DNA from: an uncultured Clostridia bacterium
GTDB lineage: Bacteria > Bacillota > Clostridia > TANB77 > CAG-508
Direction: 5' to 3'
Length of the DNA stretch: 8,300 nt
NCBI GenBank assembly: GCA_934167095.1
Contig: CAKPKE010000029.1
Coordinates: 1-8,300 of the forward strand
Shown: piece after piece, positions 1-6,761 of the stretch
Position numbering within the stretch: the stretch's first letter is position 1
Layout: every line of letters starts with the position of its first letter
The notes under the pieces: model-generated
What the model was told of the DNA's origin: nothing
The model's input: only the letters and a program-made list of their open reading frames with translations
The model's database searches: none
Made by a program: the position numbers and the translations under genes

Positions 1-2229
1 GTAATTAATTGTTGAAGATAAAATTTTTATCTTTTTTAACCTTAATGTATTTAATATAACAGTCAAACTGCTAAACACCATTGCAAGGCTTGCTATCATT
101 GGATTTATAACTAGTCCAAATTTTCTAAAAATTCCCATTGCAATAGGTATCATTAGTAGATTGTAGAAAAATGCCCAGAACAAATTTTGCTTAATATTTT
201 TTACAGTTCTGCCACCTATTATTAGTAATTTGTATATTGAATCTAGGTTGTTATTTGTAAGAATTACTTGAGATGCATCCATTGCAATATCAGTTCCGCT
301 TTTTACACTAACACCTATATCTGCATTTGCAAGAGCCGGACTATCATTAATTCCATCTCCACACATCATTACTATTTTTCCTTCATCTTTAAGCTTTTTT
401 ATCATATCAGCTTTTTGTTTAGGCAAAACATTTGATATAATATTTGCTATTCCAAGGTCTTTAGCTATTGTACTTGCTGTTACTTCATTATCGCCTGTAA
501 GCATAATTGTGTTTATGTTTTTATCTGATAATTTTTTTATAACTTCCTTTGCATTATCCCTTATTATATCGTTTACTCCAATTAATGCTTTTATTTCATT
601 ATTAATTGCGACATATACTACGCTACAGCCCTCTTTTGAAAGATTTTCTTCATCTGAAATATAATTATTTACTATATTATATTTTTCGACAATTTTTCTA
701 TTTCCTAAAATTATATTGTTATTTTCAATTTTTCCAACTATTCCATATCCAGAAATATCTTCAAAATTTGACACTTCTTCTACTGTAATTTTATGTTCGC
801 TTATATAATTTTTAAATGCTTTTCCTATTGGATGAGCTGATTTTTCCTCCAAACTTCCTGAAATTTTCATTATTTCATCGTCAGAAAGATTTGAATAATT
901 GTTTATTTTTGCAATTTTTAATTCTCCATAGGTAAGAGTTCCTGTTTTGTCAAATACTACAGTGTCTACTTTTGAAGCGTTTTCTAATATTTCACTTTTC
1001 TTTACTAAAATACCATTTCCGGCACATAATCCTTCGCTTACAACTATTGCAAGAGGCGTTGCTAATCCTAAACTACAAGGGCAAGCTACAACAAGAACTG
1101 TTACAAATGTTTCGAGTGCTACTGAAAAATCATATCCTAGTATCAAGTATATTATAAGTGTAATCAATGCTAGAATAATTACTATTGGAACAAAGTATCC
1201 AGATATTTTATCGGCAGTTTTGGCAATAGGAGCTTTTGTATTACTTGCTTCAATTACTAATCTTACTATTTCTGATACAGTTGAATCTTTGCCTATTTTT
1301 TCAGCTTTATATTTAATAAATCCATCATAATTTAAACTTCCGGCTACAACTTTATCTCCAACACTTTTTTGTTTTGGCTTACTTTCACCTGTTATAAAAG
1401 CTTCATCTAAATGAGCTTTTCCATCTATTATCTCTCCGTCTACTGCAATTTTTTCACCGGGTCTTGCAACAACTACAGTGTTTTTTTGTATTTCATCTAA
1501 AGTTACTTCTTTTAAATTTCCATCTACTTCTATTGTAGCTTTATTAGGTGTTATTTCGACAAGTTTTTTTATTGCATCTTTTGTTTTGTCTTTACTTATT
1601 CCGTCTAAATATCGACCTAATTTTACAAAATATATTACTATTGCAGAAGATTCAAAATATAAATTCATTGAATGATGACTATTTCCATTTATAATCATGA
1701 CCATTTCATACACACTATATAAAAAGCTACTTAGCACACCTAGAGCAACTAATGTATCCATGTTTGGCATTCCATGAATTAAGTTTTTACAGCCACTTTT
1801 TAATATATCAAACCCATATACTAAAAATAATAGTGCTATAAAAAATTGTAGTATCACATGTTGATTTGGATGTGTTTGATTACTAATTACCATGGGAAAT
1901 TTTATTAAAGATATCATACTTGACATTGAAATATACATTAATAAGATTGCTAATATAGTAAATATTATGAATTTAAGCTTCTCATTTTTATTTTGTTTTT
2001 CAACTTTTATTTCTTTATACTCCCCTAAACTTCTAAATCCTGCTCTTTTGACCAAATTTTCGATTTTAGGAATATCTAATATTTTTTCGTCATAATCTAT
2101 ACTTGCATTTGCCATTACTAAATTTACTTTGGCATCGATTATTCCATTTTGCTTTGACAAGTATTTTTCTAATCCATTTGAACATGCACTACAAGTCATT
2201 CCATCTATTGATAGAATAATATTCTTCAT
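1..2229 (-). CDS. copA: CopA-type Cu+-exporting P1B-ATPase, 3' end cut by window edge
   Basis: This gene encodes a membrane pump that uses ATP to expel Cu(I) from the cytosol. The frame is open for 743 codons with no stop down to base 1, so only the extreme C-terminus is missing. One N-terminal HMA domain (about residues 1-65) carries GMTCSAC (C13, C16). Membrane helices lie near 86-106, 123-143, 157-176, 188-205 and 345-364, and the next carries the Cu-site CPC (383-385). Other landmarks are GMPNMDTLVALG (153-164), TGES (280-283), the phosphorylated aspartate in DKTGT (D427), AHP (465-467, the SEHP-type nucleotide motif) and GDGIND (624-629). The last two helices hold YN (689-690) and MVFSS (717-721), the remaining P1B-1 copper ligands, which point to Cu+ rather than Zn or Cd. 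The start has a GGAGG site 7 bases upstream. It follows the copper chaperone gene by 2 bases, and the frame shows no internal damage. Confidence 0.97.
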   Translation of the reverse strand, partial: MKNIILSIDGMTCSACSNGLEKYLSKQNGIIDAKVNLVMANASIDYDEKILDIPKIENLVKRAGFRSLGEYKEIKVEKQNKNEKLKFIIFTILAILLMYISMSSMISLIKFPMVISNQTHPNQHVILQFFIALLFLVYGFDILKSGCKNLIHGMPNMDTLVALGVLSSFLYSVYEMVMIINGNSHHSMNLYFESSAIVIYFVKLGRYLDGISKDKTKDAIKKLVEITPNKATIEVDGNLKEVTLDEIQKNTVVVARPGEKIAVDGEIIDGKAHLDEAFITGESKPKQKSVGDKVVAGSLNYDGFIKYKAEKIGKDSTVSEIVRLVIEASNTKAPIAKTADKISGYFVPIVIILALITLIIYLILGYDFSVALETFVTVLVVACPCSLGLATPLAIVVSEGLCAGNGILVKKSEILENASKVDTVVFDKTGTLTYGELKIAKINNYSNLSDDEIMKISGSLEEKSAHPIGKAFKNYISEHKITVEEVSNFEDISGYGIVGKIENNNIILGNRKIVEKYNIVNNYISDEENLSKEGCSVVYVAINNEIKALIGVNDIIRDNAKEVIKKLSDKNINTIMLTGDNEVTASTIAKDLGIANIISNVLPKQKADMIKKLKDEGKIVMMCGDGINDSPALANADIGVSVKSGTDIAMDASQVILTNNNLDSIYKLLIIGGRTVKNIKQNLFWAFFYNLLMIPIAMGIFRKFGLVINPMIASLAMVFSSLTVILNTLRLKKIKILSSTINY

Positions 2230-2231
2230 AT

Positions 2232-2438
2232 TTATTCCTCCACTATTTCATAGCCTAAATCAGAAATTTCCTCTCTTATTGCACCTTCATTATCTGTTGT
2301 TGTTTTAACCACTACGTTTCCTGTTGTATGGTCAGCGAATACTTCTTCAACTCCTGCTATTGTCATAAGAGCATTTTTTACTCTATTTTCGCATCCTTCA
2401 CACATCATACCTTCTATTTTAAATTTTAATTCTTTCAT
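2232..2438 (-). CDS. copZ: CopZ-like copper chaperone, single HMA domain
   Basis: This is a 68-residue cytosolic protein consisting of one heavy-metal-associated (ferredoxin-like beta-alpha-beta-beta-alpha-beta) domain, the usual size for CopZ. The metal site is GMMCEGC (C13 and C16), which binds Cu(I) in this family and passes it to the HMA domain or membrane entry site of CopA. The motif is MCEGC rather than the MTCSAC seen in the adjacent pump, as is common in clostridial chaperones. The start is well supported by AAGGAGG 10 bases upstream (2449-2455). The gene ends 2 bases before the copA start. Pairing with copA makes copper the likely metal; an HMA domain alone could also bind other soft metals. 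Confidence 0.93.
   Translation of the reverse strand: MKELKFKIEGMMCEGCENRVKNALMTIAGVEEVFADHTTGNVVVKTTTDNEGAIREEISDLGYEIVEE
2237..2241 (-). promoter_or_regulatory. copA ribosome binding site inside the end of copZ
   Basis: GGAGG lies 7 bases before the copA ATG and is formed by the last two glutamate codons (GAG GAA) and flanking base of the copZ frame, just before its TAA. A ribosome finishing copZ would therefore sit on the copA start site, which suggests translational coupling of chaperone and pump. The coupling is inferred; the overlap is seen directly. Confidence 0.8.
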
Positions 2439-2467
2439 AATTTTAATTCCTCCTTATAATATTTTGT

Positions 2468-2486
2468 TAGGAAGTTAACCTTCCTA
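2468..2486. repeat. 7-bp perfect inverted repeat between DUF2238 gene and copZ
   Basis: TAGGAAG (2468-2474) and CTTCCTA (2480-2486) are exact reverse complements around a 5-base spacer. The repeat overlaps the TAG stop codon of the upstream membrane protein gene and ends 29 bases before the copZ ATG. No run of T follows it on the minus strand, so it is not a standard intrinsic terminator. It could be a small RNA stem affecting processing or copZ expression, or a protein-binding site. It does not resemble the CopY box (TACAnnTGTA) or a GC-rich CsoR site. Confidence 0.5.
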
Positions 2487-3275
2487 CTCCTCTTTTACTG
2501 GTATAAAGTTTTTTACAAATGTATATTTATCTCTATTTTTGATATACAAAAATCCAAATGTACTAAATACAATAGCACCTATAAAATTAACAAATAAGTC
2601 TTTTATTGTATCTACTAATCCTAAGTCTAAGTAACCACCTTCAATAGTTGTAACAGTTCCATCTTTTGAATAAATTTCTGTTTTTTCAATATCTTTTACT
2701 TTTACAGGTACATTTTCTTTATTAGAATTTAACTCAACAGATGCAATATCTTGCACAATAGTATCTTTTTGCATATCAAGGCTGAAAACATGGTCTGCTG
2801 TATACTCATAAAATTCCCATAACACTCCTACTGTCATAGAAAAGCAAAATGCAACAATAGCAACATATAATGGTGACATGTTTATATTTTTATTATTTTG
2901 ATTTAATAAATCAATTAATGAAAAACCTATTCCTGCACAAAGAAATCCGTTTAAAGTGTGAAGCATTGTATCCCAAAAAGGAATTATTCCATAAAAATTA
3001 TTTATTTCGCCAAGTATTGCAGAGGCAAATATAAATAAATATATTATTGCTTCTAATGCACTTGGAATACCAATTTTAAACTTAACAGATATTATTGATG
3101 GAAGTGTAAATAATATTAGTGCTAAAATACATAATGCCGCATTTCCGATATTTCCATGTAATATTTGAAATGTCATAGATATTATTACTAATATTCTTAA
3201 AACCAAATAAACTGCTATTGACTTTTTGTTCGTTTCTTTATACTTTTGTTTCATCTTTTTAGAAAATTTACCCAT
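2484..3275 (-). CDS. DUF2238/YjdF-like integral membrane protein
   Basis: This 263-residue membrane protein has about six hydrophobic segments (near 20-40, 44-64, 72-90, 104-124, 134-153 and 225-246). Three conserved polar patches match what I recall of the DUF2238 (YjdF) family: WDTMLHTLNGF (101-111, with D102 and H106), LWEFYEY (152-158, with E154 and E157), and DTIKDL just before the last helix (222-227). These acidic and histidine residues sit at helix ends and could form a site for an ion or substrate, but no function is established. A hydrophilic stretch of about 60 residues (161-220) separates the second and third patches and looks longer than in E. coli YjdF. The start has AAAGAGG 5 bases upstream (3281-3287), 13 bases after the ZIP stop. 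Its place between a metal importer and copper-export genes suggests, but does not prove, a metal-related role. Confidence 0.75.
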   Translation of the reverse strand: MGKFSKKMKQKYKETNKKSIAVYLVLRILVIISMTFQILHGNIGNAALCILALILFTLPSIISVKFKIGIPSALEAIIYLFIFASAILGEINNFYGIIPFWDTMLHTLNGFLCAGIGFSLIDLLNQNNKNINMSPLYVAIVAFCFSMTVGVLWEFYEYTADHVFSLDMQKDTIVQDIASVELNSNKENVPVKVKDIEKTEIYSKDGTVTTIEGGYLDLGLVDTIKDLFVNFIGAIVFSTFGFLYIKNRDKYTFVKNFIPVKEE

Positions 3276-3288
3276 AAAACCTCTTTCT

Positions 3289-4068
3289 TTAGCCTAAAGC
3301 TACATCTAAAATCATCATTATTACAAATCCTATTGCAACGCCTATTGTTGCAATATTAGAGTGTTTACCCTCTTGAGCTTCTGGAATTAACTCTTCAACT
3401 ACTACATATATCATTGCTCCTGCCGCAAATGATAGCAAATATGGTAATATTGGAACTACTTTACTTGTTAAAAAAATGGTGATAATTGCGCCTATTGGCT
3501 CAACAATTCCAGATAAAGTTCCATACCAAAATGCTTTTATTTTAGACATTCCTTCACTTTTTAGTGGCATTGATATTATCGCACCTTCTGGAAAGTTTTG
3601 AATTGCAATTCCTATTGCTAACGCAAAAGCTCCTGCCATAGTTATTCCACTATTTCCAATCAAAGCTCCAGCAAATGTTACACCAACTGCCATTCCTTCC
3701 GGAATATTGTGCAAAGTTACTGCAAACACCATCATTGTAGTCTTTTTTAATTTAGACTTTATTCCCTCTGGTTTATCATTATTAAAATGCAAATGAGGTA
3801 TTACACTATCTAACACAAGTAAAAATGCAATTCCTAGCAAAAAGCCGACTGCTGCTGGAAGATAAGCAATTTTACCTTGTTCTTCAGCCATATCTATTGA
3901 TGGTATTAATAAAGACCATACAGATGCTGCAATCATTACTCCTGAAGCAAATCCTAATAACAATTTTTCTACCTTAGGATTTATTTTATTTTTCATTAAA
4001 AATACCATTGCAGAACCTAAAGTTGTGCCTAAAAATGGTATTGCAAGACCAACTGCTATATTATTCAT
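3289..4068 (-). CDS. ZIP-family divalent metal transporter (GufA/BbZIP-like)
   Basis: This 259-residue, roughly eight-helix protein belongs to the ZIP family, which carries Zn, Fe, Mn or Cd ions into the cytosol. The signature helices are HNIPEG (120-125) and QNFPEG (157-162), with a further glutamate at E190. The order H-N...E, Q...E, E, with Q-to-E spacing 4 and E-to-E spacing 29, matches my recollection of the metal ligands of Bordetella BbZIP (H177, E181, Q207, E211, E240). M45 in GVMIAAS probably corresponds to the additional methionine ligand M99. D87, and H92 and H94 in PHLHF at the start of the cytosolic loop, may contact metal. The start follows AAGGAG (4077-4082) and lies just behind a good promoter, making this the first gene of the metal operon. 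Substrate specificity cannot be read from the sequence; Zn or Fe is the family expectation. Confidence 0.93.
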   Translation of the reverse strand: MNNIAVGLAIPFLGTTLGSAMVFLMKNKINPKVEKLLLGFASGVMIAASVWSLLIPSIDMAEEQGKIAYLPAAVGFLLGIAFLLVLDSVIPHLHFNNDKPEGIKSKLKKTTMMVFAVTLHNIPEGMAVGVTFAGALIGNSGITMAGAFALAIGIAIQNFPEGAIISMPLKSEGMSKIKAFWYGTLSGIVEPIGAIITIFLTSKVVPILPYLLSFAAGAMIYVVVEELIPEAQEGKHSNIATIGVAIGFVIMMILDVALG

Positions 4069-4090
4069 AATTTCTTCTCCTTATGGCTAT

Positions 4091-4119
4091 TTTATATTAC
4101 AAAATCTTATAAATGTCAA
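4091..4119 (-). promoter_or_regulatory. Sigma-A-type promoter of the metal operon
   Basis: On the minus strand a perfect -35 TTGACA (4114-4119) is followed by exactly 17 bases and a -10 TATAAA (4091-4096). Transcription would start near 4084, giving a very short leader of about 16 bases before the ZIP gene. It is the only clear promoter seen for the ZIP, DUF2238, copZ and copA genes. No metal-regulator operator is recognised around it. Confidence 0.8.
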
Positions 4120-4134
4120 TAGACTCATGTACTA

Positions 4135-4163
4135 TGGACTTTCATGGTAATATGTGGTATAAT
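4135..4163 (+). promoter_or_regulatory. Extended -10 promoter of the GNAT-like gene
   Basis: A perfect -10 TATAAT (4158-4163) is preceded by TGG, the extended -10 element. A partial -35 TGGACT (4135-4140, 4 of 6 matches) is at 17-base spacing. Transcription would start near 4170, about 40 bases before the ATG at 4210. It points away from the metal operon promoter without overlapping it. Confidence 0.75.
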
Positions 4164-4209
4164 AGATGTATATGGTGTTCCATAAATCTATTTATAAGAG
4201 GAATAAATT

Positions 4210-5574
4210 ATGAATTTTAAAATTTTTGAATTAACTAAAGACAATGAAGAAAAATATTTAAACCAAGTTGCTGATTTGGAAGAAGTTGTTCTACATAGAA
4301 TGGAACAAGTTGGTCAAATTGGACAATTATTTACAACAGGTGCAGAAGATATTTCTTCTTATGTTCATTCAGACGAAAACTCTGTATTCGTTTCAGTAGA
4401 CGATTCAGATAAAGTAACTGGTGCAGCCTATATAACACAAGGTCAAAAACCTTTTACATATAATGATATTACAAAATATTTTAAAACTGGTGATGCTTAT
4501 AGACAATATGTAAGAAGTCAATATGCTACAGAAAATGACTATAAAAGAGATATGCTTTCTATGTATGAATTAAAACTAAATGCATTCAGATATGCTAAAA
4601 ATAAAATTCTTGCTGAACATCCAGAATACAATGGAAATATTTTAGATTTCTTACAACACGAATTGGATGAAGAAAGCAATCACTTCCATGAGAAAAGTGC
4701 TTTAAGAGAACAACTAAATGTTTATATGTCTGATTACATTGCTAAAGTAGCTCAAACAAAACCTCAAGCTATGCAAAAATATGAATGGTTTTATTGGACT
4801 ACAGCAGACGATATTGCACAAGAATTTAATAAATCTATAAAGTTACCTCAAGATATGTCTGAATTAGACTCAGTTACAAGCTCAGAATATTCACAAATTT
4901 TAAAGAAAGGTCCTCTACAAATTTATGAAAAGCCTGATTTTGATGTTGAAAAATACTATAATGCAAATACATCTAATTCAATAGAGTTAGATACATATAT
5001 AACAGATCCTAACACAAGAAGTTCTGGACTTGCTAAGGCTTTAGTCTTACAAGGAATTATAAAACATATGAATAGACATTTTAGTGATCCAGATCAAAAA
5101 AATATTTTCCTATGTTCTACTTTACATAGAGCAAACTTATCTTCTAAATATGTTTCTGAATTTTTCGGATTAAAAGATAGTTTATACGTAAAAAGACGTG
5201 ATGGAAGAAATAGAGAGGTTCACATTTGTGGTATATCAAGAGAAGATTATCCAAGTTATATACAACACATGCAAGAAAAGCTTGCTATACTTTATGGATA
5301 TAATCCAGAACACTTAATAGTTTCTCCTGAAAATGAGCTTTCTATTTTGGAAGAACAATTAACTTATGAAAAAGGTGAATTAAGTAGAATGAAAAAAGCA
5401 AAATCAATTTCTGCAGAGAAAAAGTTTTCTGCAAAACGCTCTACAACACCTATAAGTTATGAAAAAAGAAAAATTGACAAAGTCCGTAGCTTAAAAAGAA
5501 GAATTAACGTTTTAGAAAATCAAATAGCTTCAAAACAAAATTCTAGAGAATCAGAAGATTTAGAAAATAGATAA
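4210..5574 (+). CDS. Unrecognised large GNAT-like protein with helical insert and coiled-coil tail
   Basis: I do not recognise the family of this 454-residue soluble protein. Residues 58-77 (VFVSV...VTGAAYITQ) look like the second and third strands of a GNAT acetyltransferase fold. Residues 258-279 look like strand four and the acetyl-CoA helix: a beta strand (IELDTYITDP), then R270-S-S-G-L-A, fitting the RxxGxA pyrophosphate loop. N309 and the helix to FFGL (318-321) fit GNAT motif B, and EVHICGI (336-342) a final strand. About 175 mostly helical residues (80-255) interrupt the fold. The tail (375-454) is lysine/arginine-rich with heptad-like helices around 375-397 and 420-442. There is no signal peptide or membrane helix. 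AAGAGG (4196-4201) precedes the ATG. It is transcribed alone. Acetyltransferase activity is inferred from pattern only; an acyl-transfer fold without activity is possible. Confidence 0.6.
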   Translation: MNFKIFELTKDNEEKYLNQVADLEEVVLHRMEQVGQIGQLFTTGAEDISSYVHSDENSVFVSVDDSDKVTGAAYITQGQKPFTYNDITKYFKTGDAYRQYVRSQYATENDYKRDMLSMYELKLNAFRYAKNKILAEHPEYNGNILDFLQHELDEESNHFHEKSALREQLNVYMSDYIAKVAQTKPQAMQKYEWFYWTTADDIAQEFNKSIKLPQDMSELDSVTSSEYSQILKKGPLQIYEKPDFDVEKYYNANTSNSIELDTYITDPNTRSSGLAKALVLQGIIKHMNRHFSDPDQKNIFLCSTLHRANLSSKYVSEFFGLKDSLYVKRRDGRNREVHICGISREDYPSYIQHMQEKLAILYGYNPEHLIVSPENELSILEEQLTYEKGELSRMKKAKSISAEKKFSAKRSTTPISYEKRKIDKVRSLKRRINVLENQIASKQNSRESEDLENR

Positions 5575-5598
5575 AAAAAGACCTTTTTAGGTCTTTTT
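5575..5598. terminator. Bidirectional terminator between convergent genes
   Basis: A perfect 10-bp stem (AAAAAGACCT with AGGTCTTTTT) closes on a TTTT loop, with an A-run on the left and a T-run on the right, so it can stop transcription in both directions. It starts directly after the stop of the GNAT-like gene. Its right arm overlaps the TAA stop of the dehydrogenase gene (5597-5599). Confidence 0.9.
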
Positions 5599-6421
5599 AT
5601 TTTTGGATATCTCCACTATCTAACTTTTTAAAGAAATCTCTTTTATTAAATCTGCTAGTCATAAATCTAAAACTTGCTTTTGCATTTGTAAGCCAATTTA
5701 TTTTTACATCATTTTTTGTATTGCTTATCATTCTTGTTACTAGAAATTCAGCTATTACATCTGGATAATCGCCTAATATATTGTAAACTTTTTTAGTCTT
5801 TTCTGGAAGTTCAAACTCCTCTGTTCCCATTGAATGAGTGATAAAATCTGTTATCATTATTCCTGGTGCTAAAACACCTACCTTCACAGGAAGTTTTTGT
5901 TCTTTTACTTCATTTGCTAATGCTTTGAAAAAATATGTAATTGCACGTTTGCTTGTTCCATAAACAGAAAGCCCAGTCATCATAGCATCATTGCTTCCAT
6001 ATCCTTCAATTCCATATATTTGACCATATCCTTGTTTTATCATTTGGTTCATTGCTATTTTTGAACCTATCATTGCACTTTTTAGGTCAATATCAATAAG
6101 TTTGTTTATCTTATCAGAGGGCACTTCCCATATTGGCACCATTGGTTGATTAACTCCTGCGTTATTTATCCAAATATTCACTTCATTAAATGCTTCTAGT
6201 GTTCTTGCCATAACATTTTGAAGATCTCTTTCAGAAGTTACATCACATACAACAGATAAAACTTTACCCTTTCCATCAATTTTTTCAAGTTTTTCTTTTG
6301 CTTCATTTAACTTTTCTTCTAATATGTCGCATATAACAACATTAAAGTTGTTTGCCTTAAATTGTTTTGCCATTTCAAAACCCAGTCCTCTTGCAGAACC
6401 TGTTATAACAGCAGTTCTCAT
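5597..6421 (-). CDS. Short-chain dehydrogenase/reductase (classical SDR)
   Basis: This 274-residue cytosolic oxidoreductase has the usual SDR order: TGSARGLG cofactor loop (7-14), D32 at the end of the second strand (suggesting NAD(H) rather than NADP(H)), D60-V61, NNAG (86-89), Y154 and K158 in YGTSK, and PG (186-187). The serine sits 11 residues before the tyrosine (S143) instead of the common 13. The surrounding GYGSN...VYGTSK resembles, from memory, the chlorophyll b reductase (NOL/NYC1)-like SDR branch, which is also found in non-photosynthetic bacteria. The usual catalytic asparagine in the helix after NNAG appears to be D112 (IDIDLKS). The C-terminal tail (238-274) is basic and rich in F and R. 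The start has GGAGG 9 bases upstream (6431-6435). It is a single-gene unit; the substrate is unknown. Confidence 0.92.
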   Translation of the reverse strand: MRTAVITGSARGLGFEMAKQFKANNFNVVICDILEEKLNEAKEKLEKIDGKGKVLSVVCDVTSERDLQNVMARTLEAFNEVNIWINNAGVNQPMVPIWEVPSDKINKLIDIDLKSAMIGSKIAMNQMIKQGYGQIYGIEGYGSNDAMMTGLSVYGTSKRAITYFFKALANEVKEQKLPVKVGVLAPGIMITDFITHSMGTEEFELPEKTKKVYNILGDYPDVIAEFLVTRMISNTKNDVKINWLTNAKASFRFMTSRFNKRDFFKKLDSGDIQK

Positions 6422-6453
6422 CTTATGTTTCCTCCATTTTTTATTTCATGATT

Positions 6454-6482
6454 ATTATATATCAATATTTTAATATTCTCAA
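6454..6482 (-). promoter_or_regulatory. Promoter of the SDR gene
   Basis: On the minus strand TTGAGA (6477-6482) is followed by exactly 17 bases and a perfect TATAAT (6454-6459). A start near 6447 would leave a leader of about 26 bases. It lies just downstream of the amylase-unit terminator, so the SDR gene appears to be transcribed independently. Confidence 0.78.
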
Positions 6483-6516
6483 TTATTTTTTCTATTTATT
6501 TTTACTTTTTATAATA

Positions 6517-6558
6517 GCAAAAAAGACCTCTACATTTCGGTGTGGAAGTCTTCTTTGC
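6517..6558 (-). terminator. Long hairpin terminator of the amylase unit
   Basis: Two 18-base arms (6517-6534 and 6541-6558) pair around a 6-base loop. Read as minus-strand RNA, the stem has two G-U pairs and one A-C mismatch, and a run of six U ends the right arm (6524-6519). On the plus strand the two G-U positions become mismatches, so the structure favours the minus strand. It ends the transcript of the amylase and the small ORF behind it, before the SDR promoter. Confidence 0.75.
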
Positions 6559-6604
6559 GCTTTGCACTAAAATTATTTTTGAGAACTTTGGCTAGTTTTG
6601 GACT

Positions 6605-6751
6605 TTAGTCCCAGTTTGCGTAAACTTCGCTGTCAGAGCGACTTTCAATCCACTCGTTTGCCTCTGCTACACTCTTCATCTCGCGTACGCAGGACTTCGG
6701 GCCAATGGCGTTATCTGCCACATAGAAAATCTCGCTTGCCTGGAACAACAT
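6605..6751 (-). CDS. Small acidic protein of unknown function, GC-rich island
   Basis: This 48-residue ORF starts with ATG 10 bases after the amylase stop and ends with TAA, 46 bases before the hairpin terminator. I do not recognise it. The protein starts MLFQASEIFYVADNAIG and ends in EVYANWD. It has 9 acidic against 4 basic residues, one Cys (C21), two Trp (W34, W47), no membrane segment, and a likely helix around 22-38 (VREMKSVAEANEWIESR). The stretch 6601-6750 is about 50% GC against about 30-35% nearby. About 30 of 48 codons end in G or C, and both arginines are CGC whereas neighbours favour AGA. No good ribosome site precedes the ATG, so translation may depend on ribosomes finishing the amylase. 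The five in-frame codons upstream (DDKID) also read naturally, so it may be a trimmed end of a longer gene. Recent transfer or a remnant are both possible. Confidence 0.55.
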   Translation of the reverse strand: MLFQASEIFYVADNAIGPKSCVREMKSVAEANEWIESRSDSEVYANWD

Positions 6752-6761
6752 GTCAATTTTA

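Noticed and set aside
1..120. Missing stop codon of copA, suggesting a pseudogene or fusion.
   Set aside because: The frame reaches the window edge just past the final membrane helix motif, so the gene is cut by the window, not broken.
606..2095. Several plus-strand ORFs of 60-127 codons (606-788, 947-1330, 972-1157, 1478-1675, 1892-2095).
   Set aside because: They are antisense to copA, whose frame is intact with all family motifs, and their products are low-complexity reflections of it without ribosome sites.
4171..4184. A TATGG/CCATA stem in the leader of the GNAT-like gene as a possible riboswitch or attenuator.
   Set aside because: Five A/T-rich pairs without an alternative partner or T-run are expected by chance in this composition.
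6600..6611. A GGACT/AGTCC inverted repeat next to the small ORF stop as a mobile-element end.
   Set aside because: The arms are only 5 bases, no matching end is seen near 6750-6770, and there is no target duplication or transposase.
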